64,000 nucleotides of DNA, from positions 86,238,271 to 86,302,270 of the forward strand of contig CM066737.1 of assembly GCA_033961575.1 (NCBI GenBank), given 5' to 3'. The notes beneath the pieces are model-generated. The model did not search any database. It saw nothing but the letters and a program-made list of their open reading frames with translations, and was not told where the DNA came from. The stretch's first letter is position 1. Each line of letters opens with the position of its first letter. This document shows, piece after piece, positions 12,895 through 23,389 of this stretch. This DNA is from Aselliscus stoliczkanus. Lineage: Eukaryota; Chordata; Mammalia; Chiroptera; Hipposideridae. Position numbers and translations under genes: made by a program.

Positions 12895-13345
12895 GCATCT
12901 TACATTTTATCAGGGATGGATGGTAGTTCTTAAATTCCAATGTTTTAAAGCCGGTGATATAAATACTAATCAGTATCATTCTGGCATAATGTGTGCTGTG
13001 GGCAGCACCACTTCTGCGCTCACTGTGCTCAGGGCCTCCCACAAAGGACTTCTCAACTTTTGAAGCAGCCTTTCTCGGACACATTTGCAAAACGAATTTC
13101 ATACCCTGAGTTTTCAAAACCACAAAATTATATCCAGAGTAGCTAACAATTTGCAAAGGGTCTATCTACCACCATAGAAAGAATAATTTTCAAGTTTACT
13201 TAGCATACAGATTTCTACTGTGAGAGGGAGAATATGTGGGAGAAAAATTATAGAAAGAAAAATCAGTTAAGTCTATCTAACCCCTTGATGTGGAAGTTAG
13301 ACTAATGTATATCTCAGAAATTACATATAAATGCCAAGATCTAAA
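12895..13345. other. No recognisable feature
   Basis: Unassigned. A 157-codon minus-strand frame at 12683-13156 runs through the L1-type tail and its (AAT)n tract, so it is not a gene. Confidence 0.6.
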
Positions 13346-13347
13346 CC

Positions 13348-13532
13348 GAATGGTTCTCAGATTTTGGTAGGCATCACAGTCACCTAATAATAATCTTGTT
13401 AAAATTGCAGTTGTTGGGGACCACACTGAAATTTACTGTGTCAGAATTTTGAAGTAAGGGGTCGAAGCTTTTGTCTTTTTGTAAGATTACAGAGTGACTT
13501 TATGCACTCTAAAGTTCTAGATTCACTGATCA
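13348..13532. mobile_element. MER5-like hAT-Charlie MITE
   Basis: The left end 'tggttctcagattttggtag' with 'gcatcacagtcacct' and the decayed right end 'agttctagattcactgatca' fit the inverted termini of MER5-type elements (model ends roughly 'cagtggttctcaa'). It is heavily diverged, without a clear 8-bp duplication. Confidence 0.5.
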
Positions 13533-13824
13533 GAACACTTCCCATTAAACTGGTGTCTCTTTAATTCCTCTAAAGCAGTGGGAGAAGTGATTTCTGAATC
13601 TGAGTAGAGTGATTGTGTACTTAGGGACCTAGAAAGCCAGGATCATAGACCGCAGAACGTTGAAATCTGACAGAGATTTTGGTGTTTGTTTTGTCAAATC
13701 TTCACATTTTTATCCATGTAGAGAGTGGTTTAAAGGGTGTATGAATCCTTTTTATGGTGACAAAGTGGCAGTACAAGGGGCTGACAATTGAAACTAAGAT
13801 TTTGAGTTTAATCTTTAACTTCCA

Positions 13825-13829
<5 letters not shown>

Positions 13830-13882
<53 letters not shown>
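13830..13882. repeat. (CT)n microsatellite
   Basis: About 26 uninterrupted CT units, directly next to the L1 3' UTR fragment that starts near 13888. Confidence 0.95.
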
Positions 13883-13886
<4 letters not shown>

Positions 13887-13887
13887 G

Positions 13888-13995
13888 TTCTTTTTAAGTT
13901 TTATTAAATTTATTGGGGTGACATTGGTTAGTAAAATTATATAGATTTCAAGTGTGCACTGCTATAATACATCATCTGTATATTGCTTGTATGGC
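13888..13995 (-). mobile_element. L1 3' UTR fragment, antisense
   Basis: The plus strand reads 'tttattaaatttattggggt', 'gacattggttagtaaaatta', then 'tttcaagtgtgcactgctat'. This is the reverse of the L1 3' terminus seen at 21660, 31490, 37390 and 53155. Only the last 100 or so bases of the element were inserted. Confidence 0.8.
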
Positions 13996-13999
13996 TTTC

Positions 14000-15255
14000 T
14001 TCTCCTGAAATTATTCTGCTATTCTTTCTCTAAAGCATTATTTTTTGTAACTGTAGCCATCCTGCTTTTTCTCTAAGTCTTCCAATTTACAAGGCAAAAG
14101 GAAAGCTATCTTTGGTTTGTGGGATGATTTCCTGAATTTTATGTATTTGTGGGAGGGGGTGAATGACACATGTGCATGGAATGGTGAAGCACTGCTCTCA
14201 CAAACATATGTACACCTACTTGTTGTCTGGATTCCCTCCCACCCCACCCCATGCTCAGTTTCCCAGTTTCCTCCAGAAGAAATTAATTTGGGGATTTAAG
14301 TAATTTCTTTTTACTGTGGTTCTTTAAGAGATTGCTGTGTTGGAAAGAGCTGACTCATTATCTTACCAATAGCTTCACAAAACAAATGGGTTTTTGATTG
14401 TTTCTTTCTGAGATCAGAAGGCTTCAGGGCACAAAGAAACTGCTAGAGACCTTGTGTTTGACAGAAGAAAACTATTTTGAGCCTATAAGTGGGGTGCTCA
14501 GTACAAAAGGGGGATTGAGAAGAAACTAAAGACAAACAATTTATTGAACAGTATTTCTGGGGATTGGCTTAAGATATGCCTAACAAAACAATACTGGGGA
14601 CTCAAGGAGAGGGGCCACTCATTGTTTATTTTCTGCCTTTTTCACCATCAAATGAAAAGTTAAACCTAAATTAACATGGTTTATAAATGACTCCATCATT
14701 AAATCCCCACTATTTGAAATACCTAACATGATTTGTTTCTTGCTTGGAACGTATTCTGCTGTAACAACTTGATTAGGGGATGTTTTGCAAACTATGGTAA
14801 AGAGAAAAAATCCGTTTGGTTATTACTATTTATTATTGTTCCTGTTTGATTCATTGCTATTTTTGTATTGCAGTATTCAGTTTATTGTTGTAATTAAAAT
14901 ATTTTTCTCATGCCCTACAATTCTATAAATGTAAATTAAAATATAAACTATTGAGTAGAATAAAATCAAAGATTTAGTTAACAGCTTTACAAAAAGCCCA
15001 CATATAAAAAAAAATTTGGAATAATACAAAATACAGATAGGCAAATAACATGACCAGGTGACTCTGGGCAATGTCAAATAGTAATGTACAATAATATGAA
15101 ATTCAATTCAACTACACAATGAATTTGGGTAGTTCACATTAAAACATCAATGATACACTATTTTTTTTATTTTCTATTACATTGGTAAAAATGAAAAAGA
15201 ATACCATCATGCACTCTTGGCAAGGTTGTGAGGTAATACACATTTTCATATACTT
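14000..15255. other. Unassigned DNA
   Basis: No repeat or coding signal that I can assign. Overlapping 60-69 codon frames on both strands at 14038-14299 have no family motif. Confidence 0.5.
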
Positions 15256-15270
15256 TTTAAGAGCAGGTGA

Positions 15271-15447
15271 GGGCGGCGGGTTAGATCAGGTGGTTAGAGC
15301 GCAGGCTCCTAACACGAAGGTTACTGGTTTGATCCTCACATGGGCCACTGAGATGCGCCCTCCACAACTAGATTGAAACAACTACTTGACTTGGATCTGA
15401 TGGGTCCTGGAAAAACACACTGTTCCCCAATAAAATTAAAAAAAAAG
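15271..15447 (+). mobile_element. Rhin-1-type tRNA SINE
   Basis: The head has A box 'gatcaggtggttagagcg' and B box 'actggtttgatcctcacat', then 'gggccactgagatgcgccc', 'tccacaactagattgaaaca' and 'cactgttccccaataaaatt' with an A tail. It is flanked by 'gagcaggtga' at 15261-15270 and 15448-15457. This copy is the main evidence for a Rhinolophus-group bat. Confidence 0.9.
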
Positions 15448-15459
15448 GAGCAGGTGACT

Positions 15460-16275
15460 CAGCCTATCATCTTTCAAGGGGGATTAGCATCATATACTGG
15501 AATTTAAAATGTCCATATCCTTGATATAGAAATGCCATTTCTAGGAATGTATGCTGAAAAAAAATCCTACATATACACAAACCTAAATAATTAGAGTTAA
15601 CTAAATTTAGGGCATATCAATACTATGAAATACTAAACAGTTGCTTAAAGGAATGAGTAAGAGCTCTATATGCAAAAATAGAGATCTCTAAGATTTATTT
15701 AATAAAAAGCTAATAGAACAATAAGTATTATGAGTCTGTTTATAATTTTGTCATTTTATATTTTATTAACTGTATTATGTCATATGATACTAGAAAATGT
15801 ACGGATAGGATATTTAGGATGGCACTATAATGAATGCTGTTATTCGTTGCCAGAATCCTGCTTTAAACTGAATGATTTCCCCCCACCCTCCAGCTTCTTA
15901 GTGGGTGGGCTGCTTGCTGACACCTGTAGGCTCTGTCTTTTCTGGAATTTGCCCTTGGGTAGAAAGTCCTGCTTCACTCAAGATCTCAGGGCCTGCACAG
16001 AACAACTAGTCACTGGCAGGGTGGAAATGCTCAGGCTCCTTACTGCAGTGCAGGACAACTGTGAAAGGTCATCCTAGATTTCTCCATGGGCTTGACCTTA
16101 GCCTTGGTTGAAAACTGCACCATAGCCCACTTTCCCCCTCTGACCATGGCTGAATCTTTCATTCCTCTCCCCAGATGTTGATCATGGGATCACTTCCTAA
16201 TAAACCTCTCACACAACAATCTGTTTCAGGATCTGCTTCCCAGAGAACACAATCTACAACACTTTAAATTCATTC
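15460..16275 (+). repeat. Possible old LTR or polyadenylated repeat in the right half
   Basis: The left part (15460-15820) is unassigned AT-rich DNA. The part at 15830-16265 is GC-richer and ends with 'cctaataaacctctcacaca', 'aggatctgcttcccagagaa' and 'cacaatctacaac'. That layout recalls the 3' ends of old LTRs carrying an AATAAA signal. I see no second LTR or coding region, so the class stays open. A 115-codon frame at 15730-16077 has no recognisable domain. Confidence 0.3.
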
Positions 16276-16279
16276 ATAA

Positions 16280-16835
16280 TGTGCCATTTACTGAGGTAAA
16301 TTTGAATAGATAGGAAAAAGAGGGCTTACAATTTTTGTTATTTTATAGACACCTCACTTTGAGCTTTTATGCATTCATATAAGGTATGTCACCCTCTGGG
16401 TATATGTCACAATCTTTCTGTCAGTATAAAAACTATCTTTTTCTAATTTTAAAAGTAGGTCAGTAAATGAATTACTTCATTTACTAGGGATTTAACTTAA
16501 GCCATAACCCTTTATCTTATATTTTTTACCCTGAATTTGGAAGTTCAGAGTATTTCTTAAGAGTTTTATAGATAGTCATGGACTTTAAGTGTTCCTTGAC
16601 TTGAGTTTCTGCTCACCCAAAATATTTGGTTCTTGCTTGTTCTATCACTAATGACCCTCTTTCCACTCCCATTAGTCCACATTTCAGTTTTCATCACTTC
16701 ACCAGTCTCCTTTGTATCCCAAAGCAGCACAAACATAGACTGTTATGTGGAATAGCATTTATGGTAATGGAGAACACAGAATAGTACAGAATAGGAATTC
16801 ACTTACAATTAAAAGTAAGGAATCATTGTTCTTTG
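16280..16835. other. No recognisable feature
   Basis: Unassigned AT-rich DNA. Confidence 0.5.
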
Positions 16836-16850
16836 AATTCTCTATTTCTG

Positions 16851-17010
16851 GGCCGGCCGAGTGGCTCAGTTGGTTAAGAGCTCACTCAAGAGTGCGAGCT
16901 GAGCTCTGAGCAACAGCAGTTCGATGCCCAGCCTGAGTTGAGCTGCCGCGGAGCTGCCAACTGGTGGCAGGATGGCTCAGCTATAAATAAATGAATAAAT
17001 AATAATAATA
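16851..17010 (+). mobile_element. Rhin-1-related tRNA SINE
   Basis: It starts 'ggccggccgagtggctcagt' with 'tggttaagagctcactc', has a B-box-like 'agcagttcgatgcccag', then 'gagctgccaactggtggcag', and ends in an (AATA)n tail. The flanks 'aattctctatttctg' at 16836-16850 and 17011-17025 are a perfect 15-bp target duplication, so this is a complete and fairly recent insertion. Confidence 0.92.
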
Positions 17011-17029
17011 AATTCTCTATTTCTGCTAT

Positions 17030-17428
17030 GATATATCTCAATGGCCATTTCTGTCCCTTAAACTGTACTTACACGACCTCCTCTCATCTCTTCTGTCTAT
17101 TCTAAGGCTCCACAAACCCTGTGACCTTAGCTTGGCCAAGAACAGATTCTAAAGCCTACTACTTGATCCTTAGAGTAATCTAACTCTCAACCTCTATTCT
17201 AGGATATTTTGTGAGGCTACCTTTGCATAAGAAAGAAAATAGTTATGGTGTATGCTAAACAAAAGGTCATCAACCCTAGGATTTCACTCTTAGTGATACA
17301 AAGAATAAACATAAATATTGAAATTTTAATTTCCTTCAACCTATCTCAGACCAAGCTTTGGAGAGTGCCATGTATGTTATATAAGAACATAATGCATTTA
17401 AAAAAATGTTTGTTACATGAGATTGGCA
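17030..17428. other. No recognisable feature
   Basis: Unassigned. Confidence 0.5.
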
Positions 17429-17430
17429 TA

Positions 17431-17924
17431 CACTAGCCTCCCCTTATCTGTGGTTTTGCTTTCCATGTTTTCAGTTATCCACAGTCAGCCATGGTCTGAA
17501 AATATTAAGTGGAAAATTTCAGAAATAAACAATTCATAAGTTTTAAATTGTGTGCTGTTTTAAGTAGCATGATGAAATCTCACAGTGCCTTGCTCTTTCC
17601 CACCCGGTATGTGAATTACCCCTTTGTCCAGTGTGTCCACAACCTGCCTATTGGCCATTTGGTAGCCATCTTGGCTATCAGATCAGTTATCAGACAGAAC
17701 ACATTCACATAACATATATTACAGTATATTGTTATAATTGTTCTATTTTATTATGTGTTCTTATTGTTAATCTATTACTGTGTGTAATTTATAAATTAAA
17801 TTTTATCATAGGTATGTACATACAATATAAAACATAGCATATACAGAGTTTGGTACTATTTGCAGTTTCAGACATCTACTGGGGCTCTTGGAATGTATGC
17901 CCTGTGGATAATAGGTCCCTACTG
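17431..17924. mobile_element. Non-autonomous Tigger-like DNA transposon
   Basis: The terminal repeats are 'cactagcctccccttatc' on the left and, read in reverse, 'cagtagggacctattatc' on the right. TA dinucleotides flank both ends (17429-17430 and 17925-17926). Inner blocks such as 'ttatccacagtcagccatgg' and 'attcataagttttaaattg' are typical of the Tigger/pogo group. At 494 bp with no transposase it is an internally deleted derivative. The two 60-odd codon frames inside are chance. Confidence 0.85.
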
Positions 17925-17929
17925 TATTT

Positions 17930-18970
17930 CAGTCTGTCTTTCAAATCGAATCTGATGAGCTCCATAAATTAATAATTTTTGAACAAGTATAAATATTTGA
18001 TTCAAGGGGTCTTCTACATGTCTACATAATCCCAGCAAAAGCCCTATCCCCCACATTTCTGAATGGGCTGTTGACCTGGATTGTCATGTATAGTTACTAG
18101 AGCCTTGTGGCTTAGAGTATGGAAGCCAACTCCTTTCTATTGAAATAAATTTTTTCTTTAGTGAATGCCAGACCTGTCATCTCATTAGAACAACTCTAAT
18201 TTATTCTTATTGTTCCTAGTAATTTCATTCCCTATGCATCCTAGTAATATTTGAAAACTGCACCATTGATTAACAGAGTCATTCCCCCAAACACTTATTG
18301 AGTCCCTATAATATACCAGGCACATAGTGTTCTAAGTATTTGCGACACAATGTGAAACAAAACAAAAAACACTCCCTTTTTATCCTGCAATTTGTGTTCT
18401 AACAGGGGTTAAAGCTTATGAATTTCTATTTATTTACTTATTTGCTACTCTACTTACTAATGTAGTAAATTATATCTGGTATGTTAGAAAGTGTTAAGTT
18501 TTAGGGTAAAAAAAATACTAACTATATCTGTTCGAAGAGGATAGGTTTTGCTATCTTAATGTCTTTAACAACACATATTTTATTTCTCAAATCATCATTT
18601 GGAGAGTGTTTGGTTCCTGTGGCAGTGGGGAGGGAGCATGGTACATGAAGGGTTGGCTCCTAAAGGCTTCCAGTCAGAAGCAATACATGTCATTCATGTT
18701 CATATTTCATGTACCAAAATATATCACATGAGCAAGCTGAATTTACAAGTGTGAAGCCGAGTTCTTTCCTGCTCCTGAGTAGAGGAGACATCGAGTCTCT
18801 ATTAAACTATTCTAATGACTTTTCATGAGTGTAAAGAACTGGGGCATGTGACCAGGACAGGTGGCAATTTAAAATAGATTGGAAAGGTAGGTTTCATGAA
18901 AAAATATAGCTGGATCAGAGACAGGTGAGATAATGATGTTGGCCATGGGTATAACTGGAGGAGGAACCAC
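17930..18970. other. Unassigned DNA with old repeat-like segments
   Basis: The stretch at 18270-18420 ('cacttattgagtccctataa', 'accaggcacatagtgttcta') resembles a common old mammalian repeat segment of L2 or MIR type. The stretch at 18560-18760 resembles another old family also seen near 57920-58180. Neither can be named securely. Confidence 0.4.
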
Positions 18971-18974
18971 TTAG

Positions 18975-19400
18975 TTTTTTTTTTTTATTGTTATATTTTT
19001 TATTTGGAAGTGTTTATATCAGTACAGTGGAACTAAATTTTAAGAGATGCTGGATGTCATTACTTTGGATATCATTAGTTTATTACAAAAGAGAAACATG
19101 GAAATTATTTCCATGATTAGATTTCAGAACTTCAGTGGAATGGGCAGCTTCACGTGATGCCATGTCAACAGTGATTGATTTCAGTCTACATCCTTTCCAA
19201 GGATGTCACCATCTCTAAATAATAAATAATCCTTGTCCTTTGGTGCCTCCATATTCTGGAAGAAGAACTTTATCTCCAACTTTCATGCTAACTGGTTGAA
19301 TCTCTCCACTCCTTCCTTTAGAGCCGGATCCAACAGCTACTACTGTTGCTTGCAATACTTTTCCTTGAGATTTTTCTGGCAGCATAATGCCTCCTTTGGT
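18975..19400 (-). pseudogene. HSPE1: Processed pseudogene of HSPE1 (10-kDa mitochondrial chaperonin)
   Basis: HSPE1 encodes HSP10, the co-chaperonin lid of mitochondrial HSP60. On the minus strand the copy starts inside codons for 'KGGIMLPEKSQGKVLQ', continues through 'VVAVGSGSKG' and ends the well-kept frame at 'VLLPEYGGTK'. An 11-base deletion near 19232 then breaks the frame before 'DKDYFLFRDGD'-equivalent sequence and the stop region. The 3' UTR follows to a poly(A) tract, seen as T at 18975-18987. It has no introns, lacks the first 30 or so residues and has an A tail: a 5'-truncated retrocopy, presumably made by L1. The substitution of KG by RS after 'SKG' is also seen. Confidence 0.93.
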
Positions 19401-19404
19401 TTTT

Positions 19405-20320
19405 TTATTTTTTTATTTCTCAGATATAGGAAACAGTTAACGTGAAGCCCTCAGGCAGGAGCATACTCAGCATGTGTGAAGAACAGAAGAGCCCATGTGG
19501 CTGGAGTAAAATGAGCAAGATGGAGGGCAGTAAGAAGTCAGATTAGAGGGAAAAAGAATAAGCAGTAATATATAGGGCACTGTAGGTCATAATAAGGACT
19601 CTGGGCTTTACTCCAAGTGAAATGGGAGTCATTGTAAGATTTTGACTTCCCTGCAGACTGGCCCTCACACTTATTTCTAGCTCTTTATTACTCCTGGTAT
19701 GAAAGGATTTTCCCCTTTCCTTTTTCTTGATCTCTCTGAGAAACCTACTCATGTTCTATTATTGACTCACAATCTCCGATTTTGTTTGGGACCCCTTCGT
19801 GGCTGAGTGCAAAAACATTTCTGCCCTGGCAGGATTCTGCCGTCCTTGCTCCATTATTTAATCACTGGTGCCTTTCCCCCTTCCCTTGTCATTATATGCC
19901 AAATTGTTTACACTTATTGCTCTTCACACTTTTCAAAGCCCTTTGACTCAATAATGCTGGCCTTCAAAATCAGTTTTGCTTGGAAAATACCAGAGGGCAC
20001 TTTGGTATTTTCCATGCAGTTTCCCCGTTTTCTCTACTGTGACAGTCTATATCACTGAAAGATTCCTGAGAAATATATAGCAGCTGTAGCCTTGTAAAGA
20101 TTCCACAATTACTTTCACTGGTGTGGGGCACAATGTAATGGATGCCAATTGTGTTCAGCATAAAAAAGTCTTTGCCCAACATGGTAATGTCACCTTTTTG
20201 AAGCAGGAGACACTAATTCATGTTTACAGGGAGTCTTCTGATTGCCACACCAGAAGCATACAGATTGAAGTAAAAACAGAAAGCCTCCTTAAGTATTCTC
20301 AAAAGATAACATTGAATAAT
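19405..20320. other. No recognisable feature
   Basis: Unassigned sequence between the HSPE1 retrocopy and the MaLR provirus. Frames of 60-98 codons show no family motif. Confidence 0.5.
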
Positions 20321-20325
20321 ACATC

Positions 20326-20697
20326 TGTCTTGGTCCATTTGGGCTGTTATAACAAAAATATCTTAGACTGGGTAGGCTATAAACAACAGAAATCTACTTC
20401 TCACAATTCTGGAAGCTGAGAAGTCCAAGATCAAGCACCAAGAAATGTGGTGTCTGGTGAGAGTTCGCTTCCTTGTTCGTAGATGGCCATTTTTCTGCTG
20501 CGTCCACACATGGCAGAAGGGGCAAGGAAGGTCTCTGAGCTCTAATCTAAGGGCACTAATCCCATTCATGCAGGCTCCACCCTAATGACCTAATCACCTA
20601 CCAACAGTCCTACTTCTTAATATCATCACATTGGTGTTTAAAGTTTCAACATATGGATTTTGGAGGGACACAACATTTAATACATAGCATTCTGCCC
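20326..20697 (-). repeat. MaLR 3' LTR (MLT1-like)
   Basis: The plus strand begins 'tgtcttggtccatttgggct', then 'ggctataaacaacagaaatc', and later 'taatcccattcatgcaggct' and 'gtttcaacatatggattt'. It aligns along its length with 22825-23193. In minus orientation this is the downstream LTR. Confidence 0.85.
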
Positions 20698-21649
20698 CTG
20701 CTCATCCCCAAGTCAAGTCCTTCTTGTCTGCAAAATACACTCATTACATTCCAACAGCCTTAAAAGTCTTAACTCATTCCAGCATCATCTAAATTCTAAA
20801 ATTTAAAGTCCCATTTAAATACCATCTAAGTCAGATATGGGTGAGATTCAAGGTCCAATTCATTCTAGGGCAGACTCTTCTCCAGCTGTAAACTTGTGAA
20901 ACCCAACAATTTCCGCGCTTCCAAAATACAATGGTAGAACAGGCATAGAATAGATATCGCCATTTCAAAAGGGAAAAATAGGAAAAAAGAAAGGGATGTG
21001 GGATTCCAGGCAAGTTCAAACTACAAGGCCAACTCTATGAGATCTTAGGGATCCTGAGTAATCCCCTTTGCTTCATGCTCTACCCTGCAGGCTCAGCAGG
21101 ATGGACCAGAAGCAGTTCTCTACATGGGCCCTATGTGGCTCTTCTGGGCTAGAGTCCTGAGTCTGTGACTCTTTGTAGTCCCATCCTTTGAAACCTAAGT
21201 GGAGGCGGCCATTACCCCACAGCTCATGTTCTTTGCATGCCAATAGAGATGATACCATGCTCACAGCACCAAAATTTGTTGCCTGTGCTTTCTGGAGGGG
21301 TGGACACTGTGGCCTGCACTGTACCGAAGCGTGCTGGAGCTTGGAGTGACAGGAGACCAATCTGCTGGAGAGTGGGGAGCAGAGCCAGGGATGTGAAGTG
21401 GTGCCAGGCAGCATCGCCAAGGTCCTGCAGGCAATGGTGACTTCTCCTTTGAAACTACTCTGCTCCGAGAACCTGTCTACTCTGGGCCTGTGATGGGCGT
21501 GGCAGCTCTGATGAACTCAGAATTGCATTCAGGGTTATTCTTCCATTGTTTTAGAGAATAGGTCCCAGCTTCTTTTGAGGTGACTGATCCAGACAAATCT
21601 TCTGTCGTTTAGCTACACCCTTACTAATAATCTCTTATGACCACAATTT

Positions 21650-22232
21650 CTTATTTATTTATTTATTTATTTATTTATTTTAATTAAAGTTTATTGGGGT
21701 GACACTTGTTAGTAAAGTTACATAGGTTTCAGGTGTACAATTCTGTAATACAGCATCTATATAACACATTGTTCACCACCCAGAGGCAGTTCTCCCTCCA
21801 TCACCATATATTTGATCCCTTTTACCCTCATGTACCACCCCCATCCTCCCTTACGCTCTGCTAACCACTAAACGATTGTCTGTGTCTTTGAGTTTTTGTT
21901 TTTGTATTTCTCTGTCTAGTTCCTCCTTTGTTGCTTTCAGCTTTATATCCCACATTTCAGTGAAATTATAGGGTTCTTGACTTTTTCTGTCTGATTTATT
22001 TCGCTTAGCATAATCTCAAGTTCCATCCATGGTGTCACAAATGGCACTATTTCATCTTTTCTGATGGCAGAATAGTATTCCATTGTGTATATATACCAGA
22101 ACTTCTTTATCCAGTCATCTATCAAAGGACACTTTGGTTGTTTCCATGTCTTGGCCACCATAAATAAAGCTGCAGTGAACATCAGAGCACATATATCTTC
22201 ATATAAGAAAAAATGCTCAACATCACTAATCA
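21650..22232 (-). mobile_element. L1 3' end nested in the MaLR
   Basis: The T-rich (TTTA)n at 21650-21680 is the tail. It is followed by the antisense L1 3' UTR ('tttattggggtgacacttgt') and the end of ORF2 ('acactttggttgtttccatg' near 22130). From about 22200 a short piece ('aaaaaatgctcaacatcact') looks like L1 in the opposite orientation, suggesting a small 5' inversion. It is younger than the MaLR because it splits it. Confidence 0.8.
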
Positions 22233-22328
22233 CTTTCTCAGCTTTTAGAATATGGATAGGCTGAGAATTTTCCCAATCTTTGAATTCTGCTGCTCTTTTG
22301 CTTCAAAACTCCATCCTTAGGTCATTTC

Positions 22329-22751
22329 TCACGTTTCACTATAAGAATTCAGGAGCCAATCTGTACCTTCAATAATTTGTGTAGAAATAGCTTCAGTTAG
22401 ATATCCAGTTTCATTGTTCCCCAGTTCTATTTTCCAGAAAACACTGAAACTGGAACCTTGAACATAATTCAGCCAAGTTCTTTGCCACTTCATAGCAAGG
22501 ATCACCTTTTCTCCAGTTTCCAATGACATATTCCTCATTTCTGCCTGAGACCCCAGCAGAATGACCTTTATCGTCCATATTTCTAACATCTGTTCAGGAT
22601 TATTTACATATTCACTAAGAAGATTGAGGTTATCTCTACAATGCTCCTCTTTGCTTTCTGAGCTCTCACCAGAATTGCCTTTAAAGGACCTTTCTTGGCA
22701 ATGTGGGCATGTTCTAGCATAAAACTCAAAATTCTTCCAGCTTCTACCCAT
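22329..22751 (-). pseudogene. Gag-like remnant frame of the MaLR internal region
   Basis: This is a 140-codon minus-strand frame in the 5' part of the MaLR internal region, just downstream of the upstream LTR. MaLR elements carry a single gag-like region here. The frame is shorter than a full gag and I see no complete zinc-knuckle array. It is an old genomic copy; I infer no present function. Confidence 0.45.
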
Positions 22752-22824
22752 TGCCTGATTCCAAAGCCAATTTCACATTTTTAGGTATTTGTTGTACCAC
22801 CACCCCACTTCTCAGTAGCAATTT

Positions 22825-23193
22825 CTATCTTAATTTGTACAGGTTGCTGTAACAAAAATACCTTAGTGTGGGTGTCTTATAAACAACAGAAATTTATTTG
22901 CCCGTTCTGGAGCCTGGAAAATTTAAAATCAAGGTACTGGCAGCTTCAGTGTCCGGTGAGGGCCCACTTCCTGGTCCATAGATGGCCATCTTCTCACCAT
23001 GTCTTCATGTGGTGGAAGGGGTGAAGGAGTTCTCCTGGGTCTCGTTAATAAGGGCACTAATCCCATTCATGGGGGTTCCACCCTAATCATTTAATTAACT
23101 ACCAAAGGCCCCATCTCCTAGTACCATCACATTAGGGCTTGAGATTTCAACATATGAATTTGGTGGGGGGCCAATACATTCAGTCTAAGTAAT
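22825..23193 (-). repeat. MaLR 5' LTR (MLT1-like)
   Basis: It shares with the other LTR the blocks 'gctgtaacaaaaatacctta', 'cttataaacaacagaaattt', 'taatcccattcatgggggtt' and 'tttcaacatatgaatttggt'. It is about 370 bp. The internal-region junction is at about 22824. Confidence 0.85.
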
Positions 23194-23204
23194 AGCTAAG
23201 CACA

Positions 23205-23385
23205 GATTCAAGAGGGAGAAAATATCTCAGTTCAAATCCTGACTCTAATTCTAGATTTGTGCTCTTAAATTCTTTTCAGTTTCCTTGCCTCTTTAAGAAT
23301 AAATAGGATACATCTCATATGTATATTGCTGCCTGGCACATAGTAAGTGCTCCATAAAGTTAAATTGTTTTTATTATTCATCTTC
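23205..23385 (+). repeat. MIR SINE, sense
   Basis: 'ctcagttcaaatcctgactc' near 23230 and the well-kept 3' end 'tgcctggcacatagtaagtg' followed by 'ctccataaagttaaat' near 23330-23370 are MIR in sense orientation. Confidence 0.8.
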
Positions 23386-23389
23386 ATGG

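Larger units (their letters stand above)
20326..23193 (-). mobile_element. Two-LTR MaLR (MLT1-like) endogenous retrovirus-like provirus
   Basis: Two LTRs in the same minus orientation (20326-20697 and 22825-23193) flank an internal region of about 2.1 kb that matches the layout of MLT1/THE1-type internal sequence. Non-autonomous MaLRs lack pol and env, and none is seen here. A later L1 insertion at 21650-22232 lies inside. The internal sequence has many stops and frameshifts. Target duplications have decayed. Fixation as a full two-LTR structure rather than a solo LTR is the notable point. Confidence 0.85.

Noticed and set aside
12683..13156. Longest open frame in the window (157 codons, minus)
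   Set aside because: It runs through an L1-type 3' end and its (AAT)n tail, which yields a poly-leucine stretch. It has no domain and no gene context.
19233..19445. 70-codon plus-strand frame
   Set aside because: It is the antisense of the HSPE1 retrocopy.
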